DNA of 64,000 nucleotides from CAXMST01 sp963790085 (GTDB lineage Bacteria; Actinomycetota; Thermoleophilia; Solirubrobacterales; 70-9): assembly GCA_963790085.1 (NCBI GenBank), contig CAWBNH010000001.1, positions 62,001-126,000 on the forward strand, written 5' to 3'. Shown piece after piece: positions 1 to 7,933 of this stretch. The position numbers and the translations under genes are program-made. Below the pieces are notes generated by a model. The model did not search any database and was not told the origin of the DNA. It saw nothing but the letters and a program-made list of their open reading frames with translations. Numbering within the stretch: the stretch's first letter is position 1; each line of letters begins with the position of its first letter.

Positions 1-1151
1 GAGCACCGCCGCCGAGCCGAGCGCCGCGGCCCAGGGATGCCGCTGGATCGCGGCGCTCCAGCGCGACCAAAGGCGCCCCTCCTCCCCACTCGTCCCCTTG
101 GCCCCGGGGAGGGTCAGCCTGTCGATTCGCCGGCCGACCTTGCTCAGCAGGGCGGGCAGCAGGGTGAGCGCGGCGGCCATCGTCACCAGCACCGTCAGCG
201 AAGCGGCGAGCGCCGGCCCGTAGAGGAAGTCGACGCCGATCGCGAACAGGCCGAGCAGGGCGACGCAGACGGTCGCCCCCGCGAACAGGACCGCGCGGCC
301 GGCGGTGTCCATCGCGACCTCGACCGCCGCGTCCGGCTCGAGCCCGGCGCGGAGGCCGGAGCGGAACCGGGTGACCACGAACAGCGCGTAGTCGATCCCA
401 ACGCCGAGGCCGATCATCGCCGCAAGCTGTGGAGAGAAGTCCGCCGTGTCGACCAGGTGCGTGAGCAGCGTGACCAGGCTGAGGGCGACGCCGAGGGCGA
501 TCACCGCCGTGAGGATCGGCAGGCCCATTGCGACCACCGAGCCGAAGGTGATCAGCAGGACGATGATCGCCGCCGAGAGCCCAACGAGCTCAGCGGTGCT
601 CGGATCGCCCTGCTGGCTGTTGCGGATCGCATCGCCGCCGAGCTCGACCTGCAGCTCGTCGCCTGGCGCGCTCTCGGCGGCGGCGAGCAACTCGTCGACG
701 GTCTCGTCGCTGACCTCGAACGAGCGCTGCTCGAGCTGGGCCGTCGCGAGGGCGATCGTGCCGTCGTCGCTGACCACCGCGGCGCGAGAGAAGGAGCAGT
801 CCTCGTCCAGCGGCGATTCGATCCCGGCGACGCCGCCGACCGCGGCGATCGCCCCGAGCACGGACTCGACCCCGCCGCATGCGTCCGGATCCGAGAGGCG
901 GCCGTCGGTCGCACGCAGGACGACCTGGACGCCGTCGCCCGACTGCGCCGGGAAACGCTCCTCGAGCAGCGATACGGCCTGCTGGGAGTCGGAGTCGGGA
1001 AGCTCGAAGTTGGTCGAGAAGTCCTCGCCGGCGCTTGCGGCGGCGGCCACGCAGACGACCAGCGCAACCAGCCAGGCCGCAAAGGTCAGCCGCCGGTGGC
1101 GGATGCAGATTGAAGCGATCGCGCGGATTGCGCCCTTTCGATGTCGTTCAC
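1..1151 (-). CDS. MMPL/RND-family membrane transporter, N-terminal part (cut by window edge)
   Basis: Reading the minus strand gives an MMPL-type N-terminus: a cytosolic RHRR segment, a first hydrophobic helix (FAAWLVALVVCV), an extracytoplasmic domain starting DFSTNFELPDS, then a run of membrane helices with the family motif GLGVGIDYALFVVTR, whose Asp is the usual proton-relay position. The family exports lipids, polyketides or other hydrophobic cargo across the plasma membrane. The C-terminal half lies beyond base 1. The start is a problem: no ATG, GTG or TTG occurs in this frame between the first helix and the neighbouring gene; the nearest good start, GTG at 1151, is one base out of frame. 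Either a one-base indel or an unusual start is involved. Family confidence is high, start confidence low. Confidence 0.85.
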
Positions 1152-1176
1152 GGCCGCCGGCCGCCGGCCGAAGCGG

Positions 1177-1197
1177 CGGTCCGGCTGCGGCGGACCG
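1177..1197 (-). terminator. GC-rich hairpin after the glycosidase gene
   Basis: A perfect 7-bp inverted repeat (CGGTCCG / CGGACCG) with a 7-nt loop lies 17 bases past the stop of the minus-strand glycosidase, followed by a second palindrome (CCGGCCGCGGCCGG). There is no T-tract, so it is at best a weak or factor-assisted terminator. Confidence 0.35.
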
Positions 1198-1213
1198 GCC
1201 GCGGCCGGTAAAG

Positions 1214-2650
1214 CTACTTCTTGCCCTGCTTCCAGGTCAGGCTCTTCTGCCCGGCGAGCTTCGCCCGCAGCTTGCCCTTGCCCTTCAGCCTGGTGGTGGC
1301 CTTGAACACCTCCGCCGCAGCGACCTGCCTCCTGGAAACCGTCTTGAACCGGCGCTTGCCGGCCTTGACCTGGATCGCGACGGTCCCGGCGACCGGCGCG
1401 CGCCCCCAGATCAGCACCTTCTTCCTCGACTTGCGATCGCCGACGAGCGGGAACTGGAACGCGGTCCGCGACTGCTTCGCGCTGCCGTCCTCGAAGAAGA
1501 CGCCCGACTGGAACGGACGCGAGCTGTCGTCTCCGACCTGGTAGAGCATCGCCAGCTCGACCTTGTCCTTCCAGTTCAGGTAGAGCGCCTCGGAGATGTA
1601 GGCGGCCTGCTCCTTCAGCGACGGAATCTGCCGGCCCGTCTTCGGCGGGTTGGAGTGCCACCAGAACTCGGTGTTCCAGACCGGGCGTCGACCGCCCGGC
1701 TGCACGTTTCCGGCCGACTCGGCCTTGCGGAGCATCTTCACGATCGTCCCCATCTCGGCGATCCCGGCGTCATCGGCACCGGCCTTCGCGCGCGGCGGGC
1801 GATTGGCGTTGATCGGGTGGTGGCTGAGGACGTCGAACTTCGCCTGCACCGGGCAGGCGACCGGCTTCAGTCCCTTCCCCTTCAAGCACAGCAACTCGCG
1901 CAGGAACTCGAGTGGGCCGACCCGGGGCTTGCCCTTGCGGCCGCCGTCGCTGCCGATCGGTGCGAGCGCGCCGCCGACGACCTGGGCGCTCGGGGAGACC
2001 GAATGGACGCCCTCGTAGAAGGCGTTCAGCATCTGCCTGTAGCTGTCGGGGCTGACCGGCTTGCCGCCCGCGAGCTGGGGCGCATAGAAGGAGGAGAGGT
2101 TGGGCTCGTTCCAGGCCTCCATCGCGGCGACGCGCGGCAGCGTGGCTCCCGCGTTCAGCGGGTCGGGGAACTCGCCGCTGTAGCGGACCGCAAGCGCCGT
2201 CGCAAAGGCCCGGACCGCGTCGGGTTCGGGTCGCCAGGTACCCGGCTCCGCCGCCGGGTCGCGGCCCGGTCCCTCGGCCCATCCGGGAGCGCTGCTGACG
2301 GTGATCAGGATCTGCTGCCCGCGCGCGGCGGCGTCGCGGACGGCGGCATCAGCGCCGGCCCAGCGGTATTCCAGCGATCCCGGATCGGTTGGGACCACAG
2401 GTGGGCTCGGTGCGATCCCAGCCCAGCCGATGCCGACCCGCGCCCACTGGCTGCCGACGTCGACGGCACGATTCATCCACTCGCTGCGGACCGCGGGGTC
2501 GCTCGAGTTGAAGCGCGGTTCGGCGAAGCCGAGGTCGATCCCGGACGCCGCCCCGGCCGGGGCCGGGAGGGCGCAGGCGCTCGCACCGCAGACGAGCGTT
2601 GCGGCGAGACCGATCGAGCGCCGCAGACGGCTTCCCCACCTGATTTCCAT
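1214..2650 (-). CDS. Secreted clan-A glycoside hydrolase-like protein
   Basis: A 478-residue protein with an N-terminal signal peptide (hydrophobic stretch about 13-35) and a TIM-barrel glycosidase core. The two clan GH-A signatures are visible: MEAWNEPN, giving the acid/base Glu182 on strand 4, and PVWNTEFWW, giving the nucleophile Glu328 on strand 7. Similar arrangements occur in GH5/GH39-like enzymes of actinobacteria. The last 90 residues are Lys/Arg-rich beta-type sequence, probably an accessory wall- or polymer-binding domain. Substrate unknown; a plant or microbial beta-glycan is a guess. It is followed by the MMPL gene on the same strand. Confidence 0.75.
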   Translation of the reverse strand: MEIRWGSRLRRSIGLAATLVCGASACALPAPAGAASGIDLGFAEPRFNSSDPAVRSEWMNRAVDVGSQWARVGIGWAGIAPSPPVVPTDPGSLEYRWAGADAAVRDAAARGQQILITVSSAPGWAEGPGRDPAAEPGTWRPEPDAVRAFATALAVRYSGEFPDPLNAGATLPRVAAMEAWNEPNLSSFYAPQLAGGKPVSPDSYRQMLNAFYEGVHSVSPSAQVVGGALAPIGSDGGRKGKPRVGPLEFLRELLCLKGKGLKPVACPVQAKFDVLSHHPINANRPPRAKAGADDAGIAEMGTIVKMLRKAESAGNVQPGGRRPVWNTEFWWHSNPPKTGRQIPSLKEQAAYISEALYLNWKDKVELAMLYQVGDDSSRPFQSGVFFEDGSAKQSRTAFQFPLVGDRKSRKKVLIWGRAPVAGTVAIQVKAGKRRFKTVSRRQVAAAEVFKATTRLKGKGKLRAKLAGQKSLTWKQGKK

Positions 2651-2742
2651 GCGCAGATGATGGCAGGCGCGACCGATGCGTCGACCGGCACGGGTGTCGA
2701 ACCGACCGACTCGGGACTCAAGGTCCCGCGGGAGCCGCCGAA

Positions 2743-4422
2743 ATGAAGGGGGTGAGGGCGCAATCGTCCATCAGCGGTCGCCTGCGGGCGACGGTCGTCG
2801 CTTTGAGCGTGGCGGCGTGGCTGGCGCTGGGCGCCTTCGCCGACTCCGCCGCGGGATCGGTTCGGACGACCTCGACCGAGTACGGCAAGGCGGAGCGGGT
2901 GAAGCTGCTGCCGATCACCAAGCAGCCCTGGCAGGAGACGCGCTCGGTGATGAGCCTCGGATCGGAGCGGGTCGGCGAGCTGCTGGCGGGGGACCGGATC
3001 GAGGCGGCGGGCGACTTCGAGGTGACGATCTGCCTGAAGCCCGACCCGCGCCACCCCGGCGGCGGCCAGCCCTGCATCGGCGACATGTACGCGTACAACC
3101 CGACGATCCGGGCGCAGCTCGTGCTGGCCCCATCGGCGAGCGCGACCAGCTCCAGCCAGACCAAGGCGATCAGCAAGACGAAGACGCTGACCTGCCGCCA
3201 GGATCACCCGGTCCGCAACCACCACTGCGTCGTCTCGATCCCCTGGAGCGGGATGAAGGTCGACGATCCAGCCAACCTGCCCTGCCCGAGCGGCGCCTGC
3301 AGCGTCAACATGCTGGTCACGGCCTTCAACCCGGCCGCCGGCAGCAACGAGAAGGTGGTGGTCGGCTCCAGCGACGACAACAAGCGGATTCACCAGGGCC
3401 TCGCCCAGCTGAGCACGGTTCGCTACCGGGGCAAGGGCCGCCCGTCGAAGGTCTGGCGCGGCGGCAGGACGCGGAAGAAGATGCCGGTCGTCGCCGACGG
3501 CTCGAAGCCGAAGCGCACGGTGATCTACTCGGCCAAGGTCAGCCGGCTCAAGGCCGGCGACCAGCTGGTCGTCGACGCCCGCGCCCAGGCGGCGATCAAC
3601 CGCCTCCCCTACAACGTCTTCCAGCGCACCGAGGTCGTCTTCGCGAAGACGAAGAAGTCGACGAAGGCATTCGGCAAGCCGCTCGATACGACCGCCCGGG
3701 TCTCGGCCTCGAGCGGCTTCAACTGCACGCAGAAGAAGAGCGCCCACGCGCGGGACTGCGACATCCGCAAGACCGGCGTGCTCAGCGTCAAGAAGAAGGT
3801 CAAGGGCCCGTTCTACGTCAACCTGGTGGTCGGCCAGCAGGCGGTCGGGATCGACACTCAGACCAGGCGCTGGCGCTCCGGCCACTCGAGCAGGGTGCAG
3901 AAGGGCGGCTACGTGCGGGTCGAGCGCTACTCGGGATCGAGCGCCTGCAAGACCTGCGCGACCGGCTGGACGAGCTTCTCGTCGGTCAACCGGCCGACCT
4001 CGGGCAAGCCGGCGAAGCTCGTCAGCCAGCTGGCGCCGTTCGGGATCACCTCGGGCGCCTACAACTGCAGCGGCCGCAGCGACGGCTCCTACGTCTGCAA
4101 GTGGCGCTCGGAGGGTCGATTCGGGGACTCGCCGAAGTACAGCTGCGAGACCCGGGCGACGATGCGCAAGAAGGCGAAGCGCTTCAAGCTCACCGTCTGC
4201 AAGTCGGCGCTGGGCGCGCAGCTCTGGGACCGGCTCCTCAACGCCCAGAACCCGGTCGACCCGAGCTTCACCGGCTCCTGTGACGAACAGGGCAGCGGCG
4301 ACTTCAAGTGCAAGTGGTTCGGCGACATGATGCACGGGCCCCAGGCCGGCAAGGGCTGCAAGGGGTTTGGGGTCTACAAGATCTCCGAGCACCGCTGGGT
4401 GATCGACGCCTGTAAGCCCTGA
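2743..4422 (+). CDS. Secreted Cys-rich protein of unknown function
   Basis: 559 residues beginning with a clear signal peptide (helix around residues 16-35, cleavage near the ADSAAGS segment). The mature part is beta-rich, has many Lys/Gly and at least a dozen Cys, and shows two kinds of segment: an N-terminal half of about 380 residues (with NCTQKKSAHARDCDI) and a C-terminal half containing YNCSGRSDGSYVCKW and later FKCKWFGDMM, which look like repeats of one Cys-containing unit. The ATG has a GGAG nine bases upstream. No catalytic motif recognised; a cell-surface or secreted structural role is possible. I do not recognise the family. Confidence 0.7.
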   Translation: MKGVRAQSSISGRLRATVVALSVAAWLALGAFADSAAGSVRTTSTEYGKAERVKLLPITKQPWQETRSVMSLGSERVGELLAGDRIEAAGDFEVTICLKPDPRHPGGGQPCIGDMYAYNPTIRAQLVLAPSASATSSSQTKAISKTKTLTCRQDHPVRNHHCVVSIPWSGMKVDDPANLPCPSGACSVNMLVTAFNPAAGSNEKVVVGSSDDNKRIHQGLAQLSTVRYRGKGRPSKVWRGGRTRKKMPVVADGSKPKRTVIYSAKVSRLKAGDQLVVDARAQAAINRLPYNVFQRTEVVFAKTKKSTKAFGKPLDTTARVSASSGFNCTQKKSAHARDCDIRKTGVLSVKKKVKGPFYVNLVVGQQAVGIDTQTRRWRSGHSSRVQKGGYVRVERYSGSSACKTCATGWTSFSSVNRPTSGKPAKLVSQLAPFGITSGAYNCSGRSDGSYVCKWRSEGRFGDSPKYSCETRATMRKKAKRFKLTVCKSALGAQLWDRLLNAQNPVDPSFTGSCDEQGSGDFKCKWFGDMMHGPQAGKGCKGFGVYKISEHRWVIDACKP

Positions 4423-4461
4423 CGCCGCCCCGCGCGCGCGTTGATCTGCTGTGATTCGCCG

Positions 4462-5196
4462 GTGTCCGAGGCCCGCACGCTCGCGATCGCGCCGCGCTAC
4501 TGCGGGCCGCCCGGGTGGGCCAACGGCGGCTTCAGCTGCGGCAGCTTCGCCGCCGGGATCGACGGCGCCGCGGAGGTGACGCTGCGCAAGCCGATCCCGC
4601 TCGACCGGCAGATCCTGATCGAGGCCGACGGCGACGGCTACACGGCCACAGGCGACGACGGCGAGCTGCTCGCCGAGGCCCGGCCGGCGACGGCGCTGGA
4701 CGGCATCCGCCCACCGGTCCGCCCGTCGGTCGAGGAGGCGGCAGCGGCCTCGGCCGACTCGCCCTTCCGCGGCGCCGACCACACCTACCCGGGCTGCTTC
4801 GTCTGCGGTCCCGAGCACCCGGACGGCCTCGAGATCTTCGTCGGGCCGCTCGAGCCGGGGCCGGACGGTCGCGAGGCCTTCGCCGACTCCTTCACGATCG
4901 ACCCGGCGCTCGCGGAGGCGGACGGCAACGCCGGCCCGGGCCTCGTCTGGGCCACGCTCGACTGCCCCTCCTACGTGCCGCCGTACTGGGCGTATGCGCC
5001 GGTGCTGCTCGGCCGGTTGACGGCTGAGCAGCTCGCGCCCGTGCCCACCGGCGAGCCGCTCGTCGCCGTCTCCTGGCCGCTCGAGGTCGAGGGCCGCAAG
5101 CTGCACTCGGCCTCGGCGGTGCTCGACCGCGACGGCGAGATCCTCGCCCGAGCCCGGGCGCTATGGATCCAGCTGCGGCAGCCGCTCGCAAGCTGA
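4462..5196 (+). CDS. Hotdog-fold thioesterase-like protein
   Basis: About 244 residues. The sequence has two related halves, the first around PPGWANGGFSCG and the second after a central CFVCG segment (YPGCFVCGPEHPDGLEI), the layout of the double-hotdog, thioesterase-like proteins of actinobacteria and proteobacteria. The CFVCGP...GL motif is typical of this group. Likely acts on an acyl-CoA or acyl carrier thioester, substrate unknown. The frame is open from a TTG at 4441, but GTG at 4462 gives the more natural N-terminus (SEARTLAIAPRYCGPP) and is chosen here. It follows the secreted Cys-rich gene and faces the nuclease gene convergently. Confidence 0.6.
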   Translation: MSEARTLAIAPRYCGPPGWANGGFSCGSFAAGIDGAAEVTLRKPIPLDRQILIEADGDGYTATGDDGELLAEARPATALDGIRPPVRPSVEEAAAASADSPFRGADHTYPGCFVCGPEHPDGLEIFVGPLEPGPDGREAFADSFTIDPALAEADGNAGPGLVWATLDCPSYVPPYWAYAPVLLGRLTAEQLAPVPTGEPLVAVSWPLEVEGRKLHSASAVLDRDGEILARARALWIQLRQPLAS

Positions 5197-5202
5197 GCCC
5201 GC

Positions 5203-5610
5203 TCAAAGGCGCAGCAGCTCGTAGCCGACGCGGCCGTCGGCGATCGCCGCGCGAACGGCGCGCTCGTTCGCGTTCAGCCGGCCGGATCCGGTCTTGATCT
5301 CGACCAGGACGACCTCGCGCAGCTCGCCGTTCGCGAGCCCGTCGAAGACGACGAAATCGACCGGGGCTCCGAGGAAGCGGGCATCGCCGGGGTCGAAGCG
5401 CTCGCCGAAGACGGGGCTCAGCGGCGCCAGCTGCTCCGCCGCCTTGCCGCCGCGGACGCCACGACTGCGACGCGCGGCATCGCGACGCGCCGCGGTCAGG
5501 TCCTCGTCGTCGTAGCGGTAGATCGCCCGGTAGCGGGCGTGCGCTACGGCAACCCTGATCAGGGCCAGCACGGCGGCCGTCAGCGCCGCGAGGAGGAGGG
5601 GCTCGCTCAT
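5203..5610 (-). CDS. Membrane-anchored endonuclease related to Holliday-junction resolvases (COG4741-like)
   Basis: A 135-residue protein with one N-terminal transmembrane helix (LLLAALTAAVLALIRVAVA), a basic linker rich in Arg, and a compact PD-(D/E)XK-like core: PVDFVVFDG, then VVLVEIKTG with the Glu-x-Lys pair, then a conserved LNxxERxVRxAI region. This matches the family described as predicted secreted or membrane-bound endonucleases distantly related to archaeal Hjc. Role unknown; DNA cleavage is inferred from the fold only. An upstream in-frame start exists at 5655, but the ATG at 5610 fits the helix-first architecture. Confidence 0.7.
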   Translation of the reverse strand: MSEPLLLAALTAAVLALIRVAVAHARYRAIYRYDDEDLTAARRDAARRSRGVRGGKAAEQLAPLSPVFGERFDPGDARFLGAPVDFVVFDGLANGELREVVLVEIKTGSGRLNANERAVRAAIADGRVGYELLRL

Positions 5611-5698
5611 CGCCTGGATTGAACGGACCCAGGCGGCGGCAGCGCGAAACTGCAAGCGGGCCTGCAGCGGCGCCCTGGATCGCGGCGCGAGACCCGGG

Positions 5699-5704
5699 TA
5701 GGGT
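5699..5704 (+). promoter_or_regulatory. -10 element of the methyltransferase gene
   Basis: TAGGGT lies 10 nt before the ATG at 5715, so transcription would start within about four bases of the start codon. No clear -35 hexamer. Confidence 0.45.
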
Positions 5705-5714
5705 CGGGGCCGCG

Positions 5715-6542
5715 ATGCGATTCGGCTTCTCTCGCGACTCGGACGCGATCAGCCCGACCGCCCACTACACCGGAGAGGTCTGGCGGCGAAACGGGCTCGG
5801 TCACGATGCGCTCGGCACCCGCCGGGGCCGCGTGCTGTTCGAGTCGCTGCAGCCGCTGATGGCGCTCTCCAGGACGCTCGGGGGCGACACGCTCGAGGGC
5901 TTTCTGCTCGCCCGCCACCGGCTGATCGATGCACTGCTGGAGGCCGCGATCGAGGACGGGAACGTCGGTCAGGTGATCGAGATCGCGGCGGGCATGTCGC
6001 CGCGCGGGCTGACGTTCAGCGCCCGGCATCCCGATCTGACCTATGTCGAGGGCGACCTGCCGGTGATGGCGGCGAGGAAGCGAGCGGCGCTGGCGAAGGC
6101 CGGTGGCGGCCACCGGGTCGCCGACTTCGACGCCCTCGCCGACGATGGCCCGACCAGCCTCGCCTCGCTCGCCGCCGGACTCGACCGCGAGCGTGGCCTG
6201 GCGGTGATCAGCGAGGGCCTGATCAACTACTTCCCGCGCGCTCAGGTGGACGGGCTCTGGGCGCGGATCGCGACGACGCTCGGGGACTTCCGCGGCGGCA
6301 TCTACCTCTCGGATCTCTTCCTGCAGAGCGGCAACGCCGGCGGCGTCCAGCGGGCGTTCGGGGCGCTGCTCGGGGCGTTCGTCCGCGGCCGCGTTCACTT
6401 CCCCTACGCGGATGCCGATCAGGCCGAGGCGGCGCTCGCCGCCGCGGGCTTCGACGCGGCCACGCTGCACCCGGGAACAGAGGGTGGATCGGGCCCGGGC
6501 GCCGAGCGGGTGACGGTGATCGAGGCCCGCGTCGCCGGCTGA
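5715..6542 (+). CDS. Class I SAM-dependent methyltransferase (LCM/PPM-like family)
   Basis: 275 residues. The pattern resembles leucine carboxyl methyltransferase-type enzymes: an N-terminal helical region with SPTAHYTGEVW, the SAM-binding loop VIEIAAGMSPRG, an acidic end of strand 2 (YVEGDLPVM), and VISEGLINYF in the place of the family's E-G-x-x-x-Y-L motif. These proteins O-methylate carboxylates of small molecules or proteins; the substrate here cannot be told. The ATG at 5715 is preceded by a TAGGGT -10 box, giving a nearly leaderless message. Divergent from the nuclease gene. Confidence 0.75.
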   Translation: MRFGFSRDSDAISPTAHYTGEVWRRNGLGHDALGTRRGRVLFESLQPLMALSRTLGGDTLEGFLLARHRLIDALLEAAIEDGNVGQVIEIAAGMSPRGLTFSARHPDLTYVEGDLPVMAARKRAALAKAGGGHRVADFDALADDGPTSLASLAAGLDRERGLAVISEGLINYFPRAQVDGLWARIATTLGDFRGGIYLSDLFLQSGNAGGVQRAFGALLGAFVRGRVHFPYADADQAEAALAAAGFDAATLHPGTEGGSGPGAERVTVIEARVAG

Positions 6543-6552
6543 GCGACCGGCC

Positions 6553-6873
6553 TCAGGAGTTGCCGCTCTCGAGTGCCTCGCCCGGCAGGTGCGCCTCCGC
6601 CATGTCGACCCGCGAGCGCTGGAACGGCACCCCCTCGGCCTCGAGCAGGCGCCGCTGGCGGGCGCCCTGGGCGAGCGAGCCGTCGGCACGAACGACCCGA
6701 TGCCAGGGCACCGAGGGGTCGTGGCAGGCGGCGAGCACGGCCCCCGCGAGCCTCGGGGCGGCGGGACTGAGGTCGCGATAGCTGGTCACGAAGCCCTCCG
6801 GCACCGCCCTTGCGCGGGCGAGGATCTCCAGCCCCCGGGCCGTCCTCTCGATTGGCGCCACGTTTCGTGCCAA
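6553..6873 (-). CDS. Alkyltransferase-like (ATL) DNA-repair protein
   Basis: A 106-residue stand-alone MGMT DNA-binding domain with helix-turn-helix residues around VTSYRDLSPAAPRLAGAVL. In place of the alkyl-accepting PCHR motif of O6-alkylguanine transferases it has PWHRV (Trp57), the hallmark of ATL proteins, which bind O6-alkylguanine without removing it and hand the lesion to nucleotide excision repair. Full-length for an ATL. It is convergent with the methyltransferase gene, with a 10-nt gap. Confidence 0.88.
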   Translation of the reverse strand: MARNVAPIERTARGLEILARARAVPEGFVTSYRDLSPAAPRLAGAVLAACHDPSVPWHRVVRADGSLAQGARQRRLLEAEGVPFQRSRVDMAEAHLPGEALESGNS

Positions 6874-6896
6874 GGCCGGTGATGCTACGGCCCGCG

Positions 6897-6940
6897 GGTG
6901 AACGGTTCGGGGTACCGGCGGCCACCCAACGGTTCACTCG
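6897..6940. repeat. Dispersed imperfect palindrome, copy 1
   Basis: The left arm GTGAACGGTTCGGGGT and the right arm ending AACGGTTCACTCG form an imperfect hairpin of about 44 nt. Related elements lie at 6968-7013 and 26563-26605. It sits between the ATL gene and the lysozyme gene. Confidence 0.6.
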
Positions 6941-6967
6941 AAGGGGTGGGGCGAGGGTCCAGCCCGG

Positions 6968-7013
6968 CGAGTGAACGGTCCGGGGTGCGGGAGGGCCCCG
7001 AAGGGTTCACTCG
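6968..7013. repeat. Dispersed imperfect palindrome, copy 2
   Basis: The best-formed copy: CGAGTGAAC at the left and GTTCACTCG at the right are perfect inverted arms, continued inward by a CGGGG/CCCCG pairing around a loop of about ten bases. It lies about 64 bases before the lysozyme start, in the presumed promoter or leader region. Confidence 0.65.
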
Positions 7014-7076
7014 AGCGGGGTCTTGAGGGTTGGGAGCGCGCTCGGGCCGGGCAGGGCCTCTGCCAGACTTGCGGTG

Positions 7077-7877
7077 ATGGTCGGGGAGATCAGCAGCGGG
7101 CAGCGCCCCTCGGGTGCGCGGCGGCGCACAAGAGTGGCTGTGATCGCGGGCGCCGTGGCGGTCGGCCTCGCGGCCCTCGCGGCCCTGCCGGCTGCCGCCG
7201 CGGCCGGGCTCCCGCGCGGGATCGACGTCTCGCGCTTTCAGGGCGGGATCGACTGGCCGGCCGTGGCCGGGACGAAGGTCAGCTTCGTCTTCGCCCAGGC
7301 GAGCCGGGGCAGCGGCGATGACTGCCTGGTGCGCCGGGGGCGCTGCGGCGCCGACAACTTCTACGCGCGCAACCTGGCCGGCGCGGTGGCGGCCGGGCTG
7401 CCGGTCGGCCCCTACCACCGGGCCTTCGCCTCCGGCCGGACGCGCAAGCTGGCGAAGGACGACGCCCGCCGGGAGGCTCGCGTCTTCAGCCGTGCCGTCG
7501 TGGAGGCCGGCGCCTTCGACCTGCGGCCGGTCCTCGATGTCGAGTCGCCGTTCACGAGGCTCAACGCCGAGCGTCTGCGGCTCTGGATCCGGACCTGGCT
7601 CGAGCGGGTCGAGCGCAAGCTCGGCGTCAGGCCGATGATCTACACGAACGCCACGAGCTGGTCGGCGACCGGGGACACGCTGCGCTTCGCGCGGCGCGGA
7701 TACCGCCTCTGGGTGGCGAACTTCGGCGTCCGCAGCCCACTCGTCCCCGCCGCCAACTGGGCCGGCCGCGGCTGGTCGGTCTGGCAGTTCACGAGCACCG
7801 GCAGCGTCCGCGGGATCGAGGGCAGCGTCGACAAGAACAAGCTCGGCGTGCCGCTCGACAGGATCAAGGCCCGCTGA
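7077..7877 (+). CDS. Secreted GH25 lysozyme
   Basis: 266 residues. A basic N-terminus and a hydrophobic stretch (VAVIAGAVAVGLAALAALPAAAAA) form a signal peptide. The mature protein starts GIDVSRFQGGIDWPAV, the classic GH25 opening with the first catalytic-site Asp, and continues with PVLDVESP (the second acidic pair) and MIYTN. GH25 enzymes hydrolyse the N-acetylmuramic acid to N-acetylglucosamine bond of peptidoglycan; the C-terminal WQFTSTGSVRGIEGSVDKN matches the family end. No separate wall-binding domain. The ATG at 7077 directly precedes the signal peptide. Two palindromic repeats lie just upstream. Confidence 0.9.
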   Translation: MVGEISSGQRPSGARRRTRVAVIAGAVAVGLAALAALPAAAAAGLPRGIDVSRFQGGIDWPAVAGTKVSFVFAQASRGSGDDCLVRRGRCGADNFYARNLAGAVAAGLPVGPYHRAFASGRTRKLAKDDARREARVFSRAVVEAGAFDLRPVLDVESPFTRLNAERLRLWIRTWLERVERKLGVRPMIYTNATSWSATGDTLRFARRGYRLWVANFGVRSPLVPAANWAGRGWSVWQFTSTGSVRGIEGSVDKNKLGVPLDRIKAR

Positions 7878-7921
7878 AGCACGGCTGGGCCGCCGGCCGC
7901 CGGCCGCCACCGGGGTCCGGG

Positions 7922-7927
7922 TAGGGT
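7922..7927 (+). promoter_or_regulatory. -10 element of the GST gene (leaderless)
   Basis: TAGGGT is separated from the ATG at 7934 by exactly six bases, so the transcript probably starts at the A of the start codon. Confidence 0.55.
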
Positions 7928-7933
7928 GCCGAT

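Noticed and set aside
446..2746. Plus-strand 766-codon frame
   Set aside because: Antisense to the MMPL and glycosidase genes, Arg/Pro/Ser-rich; the minus-strand frames carry real motifs.
2473..5106. Minus-strand 877-codon open frame
   Set aside because: Arg/Ala/Asp-rich low-complexity translation, antisense to a secreted-protein gene and a thioesterase gene with clear family motifs; a product of high GC.
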